Shown piece after piece: positions 16,504 to 25,704 of a stretch of DNA of 64,000 nucleotides; position 1 is the first letter of the stretch; each line of letters starts with the position of its first letter. Below the pieces are notes generated by a model. It was not told where the DNA came from. It worked only from the letters and a program-made list of their open reading frames with translations, and searched no databases. The translations under genes were made by a program, and so were the position numbers. This stretch comes from Altererythrobacter sp. (GTDB lineage: Bacteria > Pseudomonadota > Alphaproteobacteria > Sphingomonadales > Sphingomonadaceae): the NCBI GenBank assembly GCA_031178065.1, contig JAPSJS010000002.1, positions 62,001 to 126,000 of the forward strand, given 5' to 3'.

Positions 16504-17283
16504 ATGATAGACCGTTCGCGTCTGGAGAATATCGTCCGCGAGGCCGGGCGGATCGCGCTCGCCGCCTGGCCGGGGGCGGGGCACACCGTCGAGACTTGGG
16601 AGAAGGCGCCCGGTAACCCGGTCTGCGCCGCCGATCTCGCCGTCGACACGTTCCTCAAGCGGGAACTCGGACGCCTGCTGCCGGCCGCCGGCTGGCTGTC
16701 CGAGGAGACCGCCGACGATCCTGCGCGACTCGGCAAGGGGCTGATCTGGCTGGTCGATCCGATCGACGGCACACGCGATTTCATCCGGGGGCGTGCAGGA
16801 TGGGCCGTATCGGTCGCGCTGATCAGCGAACGGCGGCCGCTGATCGGCATGCTCGCGGCGCCGGCGCGCGAAGAGGAGTGGATCGGGGTTTCCGGGCAGG
16901 GGTCGTGGCGCAACGGCAAAAGACTCCAGGCTTCGAACCGGAAGGAGTTTCCAGGCGCGCGCGTGCCCGCCGATTCGCTGCCCAAGGAGGACCGCGACCT
17001 GCAGATGGTCGCCAAGCCCAACTCGATTGCCCTGCGCGCGGCAATGGTCGCGGCGGACGAGGCGGACCTGCTCGCCACGCTGCGCTGGGGCTTCGAATGG
17101 GACATCGCCGCCGCTGCGCTCATCGCGCGCGAGGCCGGTGCCGCGATCAGCGATGCGTTCGGGCAGCCGCTGAACTACAACAAGCGCGATCCGCGCGCCT
17201 TCGGCCTGCTGATCAGCGCACCGGGCATCCATGCTGCTGCCGTGGACCGGCTGGCGGAACGCGCGGCGAAGCTCGCCCGCTGA
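16504..17283 (+). CDS. Inositol monophosphatase-family phosphatase (HisN/CysQ-like)
   Basis: 259 residues of the Mg-dependent, Li-sensitive phosphatase fold. Metal-site motifs are present: LSEETAD (Glu), [12 protein letters not shown] (Asp-x-Asp) and [15 protein letters not shown] (second-half Asp). Family members hydrolyse inositol phosphates, histidinol phosphate, or 3'-phosphoadenosine 5'-phosphate (PAP). A second, more typical CysQ is encoded at 45029 next to cysNC, so this copy may have another substrate; histidinol phosphate is a reasonable guess. It is divergent from sucC with 111 bases between starts. Confidence 0.9.
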   Translation: MIDRSRLENIVREAGRIALAAWPGAGHTVETWEKAPGNPVCAADLAVDTFLKRELGRLLPAAGWLSEETADDPARLGKGLIWLVDPIDGTRDFIRGRAGWAVSVALISERRPLIGMLAAPAREEEWIGVSGQGSWRNGKRLQASNRKEFPGARVPADSLPKEDRDLQMVAKPNSIALRAAMVAADEADLLATLRWGFEWDIAAAALIAREAGAAISDAFGQPLNYNKRDPRAFGLLISAPGIHAAAVDRLAERAAKLAR

Positions 17284-17287
17284 TGCG

Positions 17288-17316
17288 AAAAAGGGGCCGG
17301 TCCGAAGACCGACCCC
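17288..17316 (-). terminator. Intrinsic terminator of the OmpA-lipoprotein gene
   Basis: Stem GGGGCCGGTC (17293-17302) with GACCGACCCC (17307-17316), one mismatch, CGAA loop. Reading the minus strand it is followed by TTTTT (17292-17288), the orientation expected for the gene at 17352. It may also stop transcription of the convergent phosphatase gene. Confidence 0.75.
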
Positions 17317-17351
17317 CTCGTCCCGCCCGGTGGGCAGAAGGCGTGCGCGCC

Positions 17352-18041
17352 TTACTGGTTCTGCGCGGCGTTGATCTCTTCCTGACTGATCGGAATGATC
17401 TTGATCTCGACCCGGCGGTTGAGGCGCCGACCTTCCTCGGTCGAGTTGTCCGCGACGGGCATCGTCTCACCGAAACCCTGCCAGCGGATGCGCGCCGTGT
17501 TGACGCCCTGGCTGGTCAGGTAATTGGCGACGGTCTGCGCGCGGCGTTCCGAAAGGCCCTGGTTGAAGGAATCCGACCCGGTCGAATCGGTGTGGCCGTA
17601 CACGTCGATCAGGCTGTTCGGATACTGCACGAGGCTTCCCGCCACGTCGTTGAGTGTCGAGCGGAAGGCGGGCTTCAACGTGGCGCTGCCGACGTCGAAG
17701 GTCACCCCGTCGGGCAGGTTGACCAGAATCGCCTGGCCGTTGTCGACTTCGGTGACGTCCACGCCAGAGCCGGCAGTCGATTCGCGAAGTTCCTTGATCT
17801 GCTGGTCCATCTTGTAGCCGACCACGCCGCCGACCGCGCCGCCGCCGACCGCGCCGATGATGCGCCCGGTCTTGCCGCCGATCAGCCCGCCGAGCAGCGC
17901 ACCCGCGGCCGCGCCGCCGACGCCGCCGATCGCCGTGCGGGAGATCTTCCGCTCACCCGTGTTGGGATCGGTCACGCAGGCGGAGACGCCTACCAGCGAA
18001 AGCGCGGCAAAGCTGGCAACGATCATTCTCGACTTTTTCAT
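17352..18041 (-). CDS. OmpA-family lipoprotein with glycine zipper (YiaD-like)
   Basis: 229 residues from the ATG at 18041. A lipobox LVGVSAC places the lipidated Cys at about residue 22. A Gly/Ala-rich zipper (about 38-78: [19 protein letters not shown] and following repeats) may insert into or pack on a membrane. The C-terminal half is an OmpA domain that binds peptidoglycan ([38 protein letters not shown]). It probably anchors the outer membrane to the cell wall. Monocistronic, ending at a good terminator. A second OmpA lipoprotein is encoded at 44414. Confidence 0.93.
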   Translation of the reverse strand: MKKSRMIVASFAALSLVGVSACVTDPNTGERKISRTAIGGVGGAAAGALLGGLIGGKTGRIIGAVGGGAVGGVVGYKMDQQIKELRESTAGSGVDVTEVDNGQAILVNLPDGVTFDVGSATLKPAFRSTLNDVAGSLVQYPNSLIDVYGHTDSTGSDSFNQGLSERRAQTVANYLTSQGVNTARIRWQGFGETMPVADNSTEEGRRLNRRVEIKIIPISQEEINAAQNQ

Positions 18042-18211
18042 GGGATTTTCCCCTCTTGCTGCAAACTCTATGTGCCCCACGCAAAAAGGGGCAGCGCGCC
18101 CACCTGCGCCATATCACGCTAAAACACCATAACGGCTCACCTGTTCCCCGCCGAATGGTAATCGGCATGCGACAGGCTGGCGCAGGGCCGCAATTATGCT
18201 AGCGGAGAGGT

Positions 18212-19504
18212 GTGACACCCTTCCCTTGGCCAGACCTCCTGATCATCGCGGGATTGATCGTGCTCAACGGCGTGTTCGCCATGTCCGAGCTCGCGATCGT
18301 TTCCGCCAAGCCCGCGCGCCTTCAGGGGGCAGCCGACAAGGGCAGCCGCGCTGCGCAGACCGCGCTCGCGCTGGCGGCCGATCCGGGCAAGTTCCTCTCC
18401 ACGGTGCAGATCGGGATTACCCTGGTCGGCATCATCGCCGGTGCATATTCGGGCGCCAGCCTGGGCGGCCCCGTGGGCGAGCGGCTCGAGGCGCTAGGGC
18501 TGCCCGCCCGATATGCGGACGAGGCCGGTTTCGCGGTGGTGATCGCGCTGACGACTTATGCCAGCCTTGTGGTCGGCGAACTCGTGCCCAAGCAGGTCGC
18601 CTTGCGCGCCGCGGTGCCGATCGCCCTCACCATGGCCCGCCCGATGGCGATTATCGCGCAGATCGCCGCGCCGCTGGTGTGGTTGCTCGACACGTCCTCC
18701 GGCCTGCTTATCCGGCTCCTCGGGGTCCGGCCGGGCGGGCAATCGAACGTGACGGCCGAGGAACTGCACATGATCTTCGCAGATGCGACGCGTTCGGGGG
18801 TGCTCGAGGTCAAGCAGCATCATATCCTCGCGGGCGTGGTCCGCCTCACGGACCGTCCGGTGCGGGAGGTGATGACGCCGCGGACCGAACTCGACTGGGT
18901 CGATGCCGATGCAGATGAGACGGAGATTCGCGCCGCCATCGAGGCAAGCCCACATTCGCTGCTGCCGGTCGCCGAGGGCTCGCCCGACCGCGTGATCGGC
19001 GTGATCAAGGTCCGTGACGTGCTCGCGCGGCTCGTGGCGGGCGAGGCGATCTCGCTGCGCGCGATCATGCGGCAGGCCGAAGTCGTGCCCGACCAGCTCG
19101 ACGCAATGGACGCACTCCGCGTACTCCAGCGGTCCGAAGTCGCGATGGCCATGGTGCACGACGAGTACGGTCATCTCGACGGGATCGTGACTCCGGCCGA
19201 CCTGCTGACTGCGATTGCTGGCCACTTTGCGAGCGACCGGGATGATGGCGATCGCCCGGTCATGATCGAGAGGCCGGATGGCTCGCTGCTCGTGTCGGGC
19301 GCGCTGTCGGCCGATGATCTCGCCGACCGGCTGCGCATCGAATACAGCGAAGACCGCGAGTTTGCGACCGTTGCCGGTTATGTCCTGTCGGTGCTCAAGA
19401 ACCTCCCGCGGGAAGGGGAAAGCTTCACCGACCAGGGCTGGCGCTTCGAGGTCGTCGACATGGACGGCCGCAAGATCGACAAGCTGCTGGTGAGCAGGGA
19501 CTAG
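18212..19504 (+). CDS. CNNM/CorC-type membrane protein (hemolysin-family annotation)
   Basis: 430 residues. A DUF21 membrane domain of about four helices (LIIAGLIVLNGVFAMSELAIVSA at the start) is followed by a tandem CBS pair (about 205-335; PVREVMTPRTELDWVD, then HDEYGHLDGIVTPADLL) and a C-terminal CorC_HlyC domain (about 350-425). Family members act in Mg or other cation efflux or homeostasis; the hemolysin name is historical. The start is a GTG with GGAGAGG only one or two bases ahead, unusually close. No better in-frame start is visible, and the N-terminus matches the family. A palindromic repeat begins 8 bases after the stop. Confidence 0.93.
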   Translation: MTPFPWPDLLIIAGLIVLNGVFAMSELAIVSAKPARLQGAADKGSRAAQTALALAADPGKFLSTVQIGITLVGIIAGAYSGASLGGPVGERLEALGLPARYADEAGFAVVIALTTYASLVVGELVPKQVALRAAVPIALTMARPMAIIAQIAAPLVWLLDTSSGLLIRLLGVRPGGQSNVTAEELHMIFADATRSGVLEVKQHHILAGVVRLTDRPVREVMTPRTELDWVDADADETEIRAAIEASPHSLLPVAEGSPDRVIGVIKVRDVLARLVAGEAISLRAIMRQAEVVPDQLDAMDALRVLQRSEVAMAMVHDEYGHLDGIVTPADLLTAIAGHFASDRDDGDRPVMIERPDGSLLVSGALSADDLADRLRIEYSEDREFATVAGYVLSVLKNLPREGESFTDQGWRFEVVDMDGRKIDKLLVSRD

Positions 19505-19511
19505 GGAGTCC

Positions 19512-19722
19512 TTGTTTCCGCACACGCTCCGCGTGTGCGATATCCTCGCTCCCTTCGGTCGCTGCGGTCCGCTTGTCGCGGACCGGGATCTCGCTGGATA
19601 GCTATGGCTTGGAACGGAACGGATCGGGCTGCGGTAGCAGCCCGCAAGCGCGACTGCGCGCCCGCGGGCCCGTCAGGGCCGAGGACATCGCACGCGCGGA
19701 TGCGCGTGCGGAAAACAAAAAG
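19512..19722. repeat. Palindromic dispersed repeat, copy A
   Basis: A ~210-base non-coding element between convergent genes. Its ends are imperfect inverted repeats of ~40 bases. The left end holds a perfect hairpin CGCACACGC/GCGTGTGCG (19519-19527 with 19531-19539). The right end holds CGCACGCGC/GCGCGTGCG (19689-19697 with 19702-19710) around the loop GGAT. A central hairpin CGGGCTGC/GCAGCCCG spans 19625-19644. The block starting TATCCTCGCTCCC at 19541 is repeated at 30165 with 35 of 41 bases identical. No open reading frame in it looks real. It lies directly after a plus-strand gene, as does copy B. Confidence 0.75.
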
Positions 19723-19725
19723 GCT

Positions 19726-20157
19726 TTATCCCTGCGGGATCACGGCCTGCGCAAACTGGCCGTCGCCTTCCGGCGCTGCGACGATGTCGCGGGTGACGCT
19801 GCCCTTGGCGACCGTGTTCGTCTGCGGATCGCCGACCTCGGTGCGGATGCTCGGCGCGGCCGTTCCGGCGCGGTCGAGCATGCTGGTTTCGACGGCGCTG
19901 CGCGGCGCGGGCCCGCCGAACAGGGCCTCGAGCGCCTGCTCGCCGGCGGTCTCCTCCGCCGGGCGCGGTGCACCCGGAGCGGGCGGGACAAGGCTGAAGT
20001 CGGGCGGAACGACCAGCGGCGCCTGGCGCTGCACGGCGAACTCGTCGGGCCGCTCGCGGCCGCCGATACCGCCGGTGCTGCCGCAGGCGGCGAGCATTGC
20101 GCCCGCACCGGCGAGAAGGACTAGCGTGGTCGATTTACGCCCAAGAGTAAAAGTCAT
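19726..20157 (-). CDS. DUF3035 lipoprotein
   Basis: 143 residues from the ATG at 20157. A lipobox (AMLAACGS, Cys about 25) is followed by a short, Pro-rich, probably disordered protein with the segment DEFAVQRQAPLVVPPDFSLVPP that typifies DUF3035. In some alphaproteobacterial annotations DUF3035 proteins are named BamF, an accessory to outer-membrane protein assembly; I treat that as weak. It is encoded directly after lspA (one base between), so the lipoprotein signal peptidase is made from the same message as a likely substrate. Confidence 0.88.
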   Translation of the reverse strand: MTFTLGRKSTTLVLLAGAGAMLAACGSTGGIGGRERPDEFAVQRQAPLVVPPDFSLVPPAPGAPRPAEETAGEQALEALFGGPAPRSAVETSMLDRAGTAAPSIRTEVGDPQTNTVAKGSVTRDIVAAPEGDGQFAQAVIPQG

Positions 20158-20158
20158 C

Positions 20159-20689
20159 TCAGCTCTCCGCGGCGCCGGGCGCCGACTTGTGTTCGGGTGT
20201 TGCCTCCTTGTCGCGCACGAAGAAGGCACGGGCAAGGATTATCAGGACACCGATGGTGATCGCGGCATCGGCGATGTTGAAGATCAGGAACGGCCGGAAC
20301 TCGCCGAAATGCAGGTCCGCATAGTCGATCACGTAGCCGAGTTCGTAGCGGTCCTTGATATTGCCCAGCGCTCCGCCGAGAATCAGCGAGAGGCCGACGA
20401 TCTCGCCCAGCGCCTTCTCGCGCAGCATCCATATGGTCACGACGAGCGCAATCAGGCTGGTCACGCCCACGAGAATCCAGCGCATCTCCATCGAATCGGC
20501 CTGGAACATGCCGAGCGAAACACCGAAGTTGTAGGTCAGCCGGAAATCGAAGAACGGCAGCAGCTCGACCACGTCGCCGCGCTCCATCGCGAGAGTTTGG
20601 GTGACGTAGCGCTTCATCGCCTGGTCGACGAGGAACAGGACGATCGCCGTCGCGAAGCCGATCAGGCGGTATCTGGCGAGCTTGCTCAT
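20159..20689 (-). CDS. lspA: Lipoprotein signal peptidase (signal peptidase II)
   Basis: 176 residues with four hydrophobic helices. Inner-membrane aspartyl protease that removes signal peptides of prolipoproteins. The family blocks are complete: DQAMKRYV near the N-terminus, then GGALGNIKDRYELGYVIDY, then FNIADAAITIG. The two catalytic aspartates correspond to about D122 and D141. The start overlaps the ileS stop as ATGA, the common ileS-lspA arrangement. The C-terminus carries a short polar tail (KEATPEHKSAPGAAES). Confidence 0.97.
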   Translation of the reverse strand: MSKLARYRLIGFATAIVLFLVDQAMKRYVTQTLAMERGDVVELLPFFDFRLTYNFGVSLGMFQADSMEMRWILVGVTSLIALVVTIWMLREKALGEIVGLSLILGGALGNIKDRYELGYVIDYADLHFGEFRPFLIFNIADAAITIGVLIILARAFFVRDKEATPEHKSAPGAAES

Positions 20690-23685
20690 GCGGCGGCATC
20701 CAGTTCGGCAACTGCTTCGTCGCACCGTTCGCACAGTGCTCCGTCCTCCGTCACTTCGGGCAGGAGGCGCCAGCAGCGGCCGCACTTGTGGTCGGTGGTG
20801 CGCGTCACGGTCACCGCGTCGCCCTGCCCGCGCGCGACTGACGCGGTGATGAACAGCTCGGCCAGATCGGCGTCGGTGAAGCCCTCGGGCACCGCGTCGG
20901 AGGGCACGGTCACTTCGGCTTCGAGTCCGGAGCGCACGACTTTCTCGCGCCGCAACGGCTCGATCGCTTCCATCACCTGTTCGCGCAGCGCGCGCATATT
21001 CCCGAAGCGGGCGGCGAGGGCGGGGTTCACCCAGTCATCCGGCAGCGGATGCAGTTCCTGAAGATGGATGCTCCCGCGCTCCGGGAAGCGCGTGGTCCAA
21101 ACTTCCTCCGCAGTGAACACCAGCACCGGCGCGGCGTAGCGCACGAGCGCGTGGAACAGGATGTCGAGGGTCGAGCGATAGGCGCGGCGGCGCGGGTCGT
21201 TCGCGTCGTCGCAGTAGAGGCTGTCCTTGCGGATATCGAAGAAGAATGCCGACAGGTCCTCGTTCGCGAAGTCGACCAGCGCGCGGGTGTATTCGTTGAA
21301 ATCGAAGTCCGCGATCGCCTGTCGCAGCGTGGTGTCGAGAGCGTGCAGCCGATCGAGCACGTACCGCTCGAGCTCGGGCATCTCCGCCGGCTGAATCGCT
21401 TCCGCCTCGTAATCGAACCCGCCCAGCGCGCCGAGCATGTAGCGGAAGGTGTTGCGCAGCTTGCGGTACTGGTCGGCGACCCCTTTCAGGATCTCGTCGC
21501 CGATCCGATGGTCCTCGGTATAGTCGACCGACAGCGCCCAGAGCCGGATGATGTCGGCCCCGTACTGCTCCATCACCTTGATCGGATCGACCGTGTTGCC
21601 GAGCGACTTGGACATCTTCTTGCCGTCGCTCGCCATGGTGAACCCATGGGTCAGCACGGCATCGTAGGGTGCGCGGCCGCGCGTGGCGCAGGATTCGAGC
21701 AGCGAGGACTGGAACCAGCCGCGGTGTTGGTCGGACCCTTCGAGGTAGAGGTCGGCAGGCCACTTGAGATCTGGCCAGCGGCCGCTTTCGAGCACGAAGG
21801 CATGCGTGCAGCCGGAATCGAACCATACGTCGAGGATGTCGGTCACGCGCTCGTAGTCGGCCGGGTCGTAGGCCGGGCCGAGCAGTTCGGACGCCGCTTC
21901 ATCGGTCCAGGCATCGACGCCCTTCTCGCGCACGGCGGCGACGATCCGCGCGTTGACCGCCGGATCGACGAGATACTCGCCGGTTTTGCGATCGACGAAC
22001 AGCGTGATCGGCACGCCCCACGCGCGCTGCCGGCTGAGCACCCAGTCCGGCCGCCCCTCGACCATCGAGCGGATGCGGTTACGGCCCTTCTCGGGCACGA
22101 AGCGCGTATCGGCGATCGCCTGCATCGCAAGCTGGCGCAGCGTCGGGGGGGCGCCTGCCGCTTCGTCTGACGGATCGAGTGCGCCGCCTTCGCTTTCCCA
22201 TTTCCGTTCGGACCGCGTCTTGGCATCGAGTTCGATCAGGAGCTTGTCCATCGGCACGAACCACTGCGGCGTGCAGCGGTAGATGACCTTGGCCTTGGAG
22301 CGCCACGAGTGCGGGTAGGAGTGCTTGTAGTCCGCACTGGCCGCGAGCAGCGCGCCCGCCTCGCGCAGATCGGAGCAGATCGGGCCGTCGGGCGCGTTGA
22401 ACTTCGGGTTGATGACCGACATGCGGCGCTCGTCATCGCCGCCGAGCCAGAGCCAGTCGTCGCGATAACGCCCGTCGGCCTCGACCACGAACTTGGGCGT
22501 CAGGCCGTTCGCCTTGCACAGCACGAAGTCGTCCTCACCATGATCCGGCGCCATATGGACGAGGCCGGTGCCACTGTCGGTGGTGACGAAGTCGCCCGGC
22601 AGGAATGGGCGCGGCTCGGCGAAGAAGCCGCCGAGGTGATGCATTGGGTGCTGGGCGATGGTGCCGGCGAGGTCGGAGCCTTTGATCGTTCGATCACCCA
22701 TCGGGAAAGTCGCGCTGATCCGGAGCCCCATCCCTGGGTATTTTGCAGCCGCTCGGTTCGTCAGGCGATCGCTCAACTCATTGTGCAAGAGATCAGCAAT
22801 CAAGAACTTGGGCGAAGTTCCCGAATTCCCTAGGAATGCGAACTCGGGATCATCTAGGTAAGGAGCGGGCTTGTCGGAGTCGCTTGAGGCCCAAAACTCT
22901 ACGATACGATATTCCACCCCAGACCCATAAGCCAAAGCCTGGTTCACCGGGATCGTCCACGGCGTCGTCGTCCACACCACCGCGTGCGCGCCGACCAGTT
23001 CCGGAATCGGACTCTCGATGATCTCGAACGCCACGTCGATCTGGGTGGAGACGATATCCTCGTACTCGACTTCGGCCTCCGCCAGAGCGGTCTTCTCCAC
23101 CGGGCTCCACATCACCGGCTTGGCGCCGCGGTAGAGATTGCCCGCTTCGGCGAACTTGATCAGCTCGGACACGATCGTCGCTTCCGCCGCGAAGTCCATC
23201 GTCAGGTAGGGATTGTCCCAGTCGCCGTTCACGCCGAGGCGCTTCAACTGCTCCCGCTGCACGTCGACCCAGTGTTGGGCATAGGCGCGGCATTCGGCAC
23301 GGAACTCGGCCGGGGGGACCTCGTCCTTGTTCAGCTTCTTCTTGCGGTACTGCTCCTCAACCTTCCATTCGATCGGCAGCCCGTGGCAGTCCCAGCCCGG
23401 CACGTAGGGCGCATTCTTGCCGAGCAGGCTCTGCGTGCGCACGACCATGTCCTTGAGCACGTGGTTGAGCGCGTGCCCGATGTGCATGTCGCCATTGGCG
23501 TAAGGCGGCCCGTCGTGGAGCACGAACTTCTCGCGGTCCTTCCGCGCCTCGCGAAGCTGGCGGTAGAGCCCCTCGGATTCCCAGCGCGCGAGAATGCCCG
23601 GCTCCTTCTGCGGCAGGCCGGCCTTCATCGGGAAGTCGGTCTTGGGCAGGAAGACCGTGTCCTTGTAATCGCGCTGTTCTGTCAT
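20686..23685 (-). CDS. ileS: Isoleucine--tRNA ligase
   Basis: 999 residues, longer than the ~940 of E. coli IleS. Class I synthetase that charges tRNA-Ile and edits misactivated valine. The HIGH motif is at about 68-71 (DMHIGHALNH), KMSKS at about 690 (KKMSKSLGNTV), and a C-terminal zinc-finger-like CGRCWRLL...CERC at about 965-990. The extra length sits in the CP1 editing region around residues 253-328 (22700-22925). There the protein sequence is unusual (WASSDSDKPAPYLDD...) and GC drops to 50-58%. The frame remains open, so the gene looks functional. It is coupled to lspA by ATGA. Confidence 0.96.
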   Translation of the reverse strand: MTEQRDYKDTVFLPKTDFPMKAGLPQKEPGILARWESEGLYRQLREARKDREKFVLHDGPPYANGDMHIGHALNHVLKDMVVRTQSLLGKNAPYVPGWDCHGLPIEWKVEEQYRKKKLNKDEVPPAEFRAECRAYAQHWVDVQREQLKRLGVNGDWDNPYLTMDFAAEATIVSELIKFAEAGNLYRGAKPVMWSPVEKTALAEAEVEYEDIVSTQIDVAFEIIESPIPELVGAHAVVWTTTPWTIPVNQALAYGSGVEYRIVEFWASSDSDKPAPYLDDPEFAFLGNSGTSPKFLIADLLHNELSDRLTNRAAAKYPGMGLRISATFPMGDRTIKGSDLAGTIAQHPMHHLGGFFAEPRPFLPGDFVTTDSGTGLVHMAPDHGEDDFVLCKANGLTPKFVVEADGRYRDDWLWLGGDDERRMSVINPKFNAPDGPICSDLREAGALLAASADYKHSYPHSWRSKAKVIYRCTPQWFVPMDKLLIELDAKTRSERKWESEGGALDPSDEAAGAPPTLRQLAMQAIADTRFVPEKGRNRIRSMVEGRPDWVLSRQRAWGVPITLFVDRKTGEYLVDPAVNARIVAAVREKGVDAWTDEAASELLGPAYDPADYERVTDILDVWFDSGCTHAFVLESGRWPDLKWPADLYLEGSDQHRGWFQSSLLESCATRGRAPYDAVLTHGFTMASDGKKMSKSLGNTVDPIKVMEQYGADIIRLWALSVDYTEDHRIGDEILKGVADQYRKLRNTFRYMLGALGGFDYEAEAIQPAEMPELERYVLDRLHALDTTLRQAIADFDFNEYTRALVDFANEDLSAFFFDIRKDSLYCDDANDPRRRAYRSTLDILFHALVRYAAPVLVFTAEEVWTTRFPERGSIHLQELHPLPDDWVNPALAARFGNMRALREQVMEAIEPLRREKVVRSGLEAEVTVPSDAVPEGFTDADLAELFITASVARGQGDAVTVTRTTDHKCGRCWRLLPEVTEDGALCERCDEAVAELDAAA

Positions 23686-23734
23686 GGCGGATGGCCGTTA
23701 GGGCAATTGCAGCGCGCGATAAAGCCGGTTCGCG

Positions 23735-24781
23735 TCAACGCTCCGCCCGGCGGCGCTCCAGCGAGGCTTGCGCGGCGTCGATCTCGGCCTGGCTGCGGTT
23801 GTCGAAGCGGTTGATGAGGGCGGGTACCACGGTGAAGCTGTCCTCCACCCAGGCATAGCCGTTGAAGCTTGCCGGGATCTCGCCGAGCTGCTCGGGCAGG
23901 TCGAGACCGGTGGGCCGGTCTTCCGCGCGCGGGCCGATCACGATCACATGCGCGCCGGTCTCCTCCATCCGCGTGATCAGGCGGTTGGGCCAGCCGGCGA
24001 AGAGCCATTGCCGGTCGAGCGGGATCATCAGCGTGCCGTCCTCGCATGCCTCGGGCACGATCCCGAACCAGCCCGATAGCAGGTAGGCCCTGGTGCATTC
24101 CTTCGCCCCCTCGATCGAGAAGGCCCAGGCGTCGGGATAGTGTTCCCTGATTCGCGCGACGTTGGCGGCGTCGCCGTAGAATGCGTCGCCCGCCGCCACG
24201 GGGTCGCGGCCGGCCGCCTCGAGCGCTGCGGCGAGCGGATCGGCCTCGGCCGGCTCCTTGCTCTTGAAGTTGTAGAGCAGCCGCGCCCGGCCGGCAGCCT
24301 TGATCGCCTCCTCCAACGTCGGAATCGCGCCGATGCCTTGTCCCCGGAACGGGTAGGTCTTGCCTCCGTCGGCCGTGTAGCCGTAGCCTGCGTCGAGCGC
24401 CTTGAGCTCGGCCATTGTCAGGTCGCGGACCTCGCCCGTGCCGTCGGTGCGGCAGTCGACCGTCCAGTCGTGGAATACCGCGATCTGCCCGTCTGCCGTG
24501 GGCGCGATGTCGACCTCGATCATGTGGGCGCCGAACCTCGCGGCACGGGCGATCGAGCGGGTCGTGTTCTCGAGATAGTCGTGCGCCGGGGGCTCGATCC
24601 TGTCGGCGGTGCAGGTGTCACGCCCGACGCCGGCATGGTCGTAGAGCTGATGGATTCCGCGGTGCGCGATCACCTTGACCGCGCCCTTCGGCTCCGGCGC
24701 GAGCCAGCTCGCATTGACGATTGTCAGCACGAGGAAGGCCAAGGCAAGGGCGAAGGTGAGATACCGCAGCCAGCGCTTCAC
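23735..24781 (-). CDS. Glycerophosphodiester phosphodiesterase family protein
   Basis: 348 residues from a GTG at 24781 overlapping the ribF stop (GTGA). The N-terminus is basic, followed by a hydrophobic anchor (LTFALALAFLVLTIVNASW), so the enzyme probably sits in or is exported across the inner membrane. The TIM-barrel catalytic residues are visible: IAHRG (H40, R41), EVDIAPT (E88, D90) and FHDW (H102). It probably cleaves glycerophosphodiesters from lipid turnover. A much longer open frame runs upstream through ribF, but the codons there belong to ribF in another frame. Confidence 0.9.
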   Translation of the reverse strand: MKRWLRYLTFALALAFLVLTIVNASWLAPEPKGAVKVIAHRGIHQLYDHAGVGRDTCTADRIEPPAHDYLENTTRSIARAARFGAHMIEVDIAPTADGQIAVFHDWTVDCRTDGTGEVRDLTMAELKALDAGYGYTADGGKTYPFRGQGIGAIPTLEEAIKAAGRARLLYNFKSKEPAEADPLAAALEAAGRDPVAAGDAFYGDAANVARIREHYPDAWAFSIEGAKECTRAYLLSGWFGIVPEACEDGTLMIPLDRQWLFAGWPNRLITRMEETGAHVIVIGPRAEDRPTGLDLPEQLGEIPASFNGYAWVEDSFTVVPALINRFDNRSQAEIDAAQASLERRRAER

Positions 24782-25704
24782 CCGAGCAGCTCCCGCGCCT
24801 GGTCGCAGTCGCGCTCGATCTGCGCGACCATGGCATCGAGCGAATCGAACTTCGCCTCGGGCCGTAGGAAGTGGCGGAAGGCGATTTCGATTTCCTGGCC
24901 GTAGAGATCGCCGGCGAAATCGAAGAAATGCGGCTCCAGCAGCTCCTTGGGCGGCTCGAACTGCGGGCGCACGCCGATGTTGGCCGCGCCCTTCAGCACC
25001 TGGCCGGTGGCGAGCACGCGGCCGGTCACCGCATAGATGCCGAACCGGGGCCGCAGGTAGTTCTCGATCGCGAGGTTCGCGGTCGGGTAGCCGATATCGC
25101 GCCCGCGCTTGTCGCCGTGCTCGACCACACCGCGAATCGCGAAGGGTCGCGTGAGGAGCGTGGCGGCACGCTGCGGATCGCCCTCGCGCAGCATCTCGCG
25201 GATGCGGCTGGAGGAAACCGGCGCGCCGCCTTCCATCACCGGCTGCACCGCACGCGCGGCAATGCCGGCCTCGCGCCCGAGCTCGGCCAGCCGCGCGCGA
25301 TCGCCCGCGCGACCTTTGCCGAAGGTGAAGTCCTCGCCGGTCACCACGCCTGCGACGCCGAGCCTGTCGGCGAGCAGCACGCGCACGAAGTCCTCGGCCG
25401 TGGTGTTCGCCAGTTCGGCATCGAAGTGGAACACCAGCATCGCCGTAGCGCCCGCAGCGAGATAGAGCTCCTGCCGCTGCTCCAGCGTGGTCAGACGGAA
25501 CGGCGGCACTTCGGGCTTGAAGAAGCGCACCGGGTGCGGATCGAAAGTAGCGATGATCGCGGGCCGGCCCTCGGCCCGCGCCCATTCTATCGCCTCGTGC
25601 GCGACCGCCTGATGGCCTTTGTGGAAGCCGTCGAAGTTGCCGAGCGCGATGATCGCGCCGCGCAAGGATTCGGGAATCCGTTCACGATGGTCGAGCCACC
25701 TCAT
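24778..25704 (-). CDS. ribF: Bifunctional riboflavin kinase/FAD synthetase
   Basis: 308 residues. The N-terminal FAD synthetase (nucleotidyltransferase) domain has LGNFDGFHKGHQ at about 21-32 and TFDPHPVRFF, with SSSRIREMLREGD in the middle. The C-terminal riboflavin kinase domain starts with RPFAIRGVVEHGDKRGRDIGYPTANL. It converts riboflavin to FMN and then FAD, supplying for example the ETF encoded at 12653-14437. It is coupled at both ends: its ATG overlaps the dipeptidase stop (ATGA) and its stop overlaps the GDPD start (GTGA). Confidence 0.97.
   Translation of the reverse strand: MRWLDHRERIPESLRGAIIALGNFDGFHKGHQAVAHEAIEWARAEGRPAIIATFDPHPVRFFKPEVPPFRLTTLEQRQELYLAAGATAMLVFHFDAELANTTAEDFVRVLLADRLGVAGVVTGEDFTFGKGRAGDRARLAELGREAGIAARAVQPVMEGGAPVSSSRIREMLREGDPQRAATLLTRPFAIRGVVEHGDKRGRDIGYPTANLAIENYLRPRFGIYAVTGRVLATGQVLKGAANIGVRPQFEPPKELLEPHFFDFAGDLYGQEIEIAFRHFLRPEAKFDSLDAMVAQIERDCDQARELLG

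Noticed and set aside
22681-22925. Frameshift or pseudogene in ileS at the low-GC segment
   Set aside because: The reading frame stays open and conserved IleS sequence resumes on both sides (WTIPVNQALAYG before, KGSDLAGTIAQHP after), so the gene appears intact.
24782-25585. A much longer N-terminus for the GDPD gene
   Set aside because: The upstream codons overlap ribF in another frame; the GTG at 24781 gives a proper membrane anchor and a coupled start.
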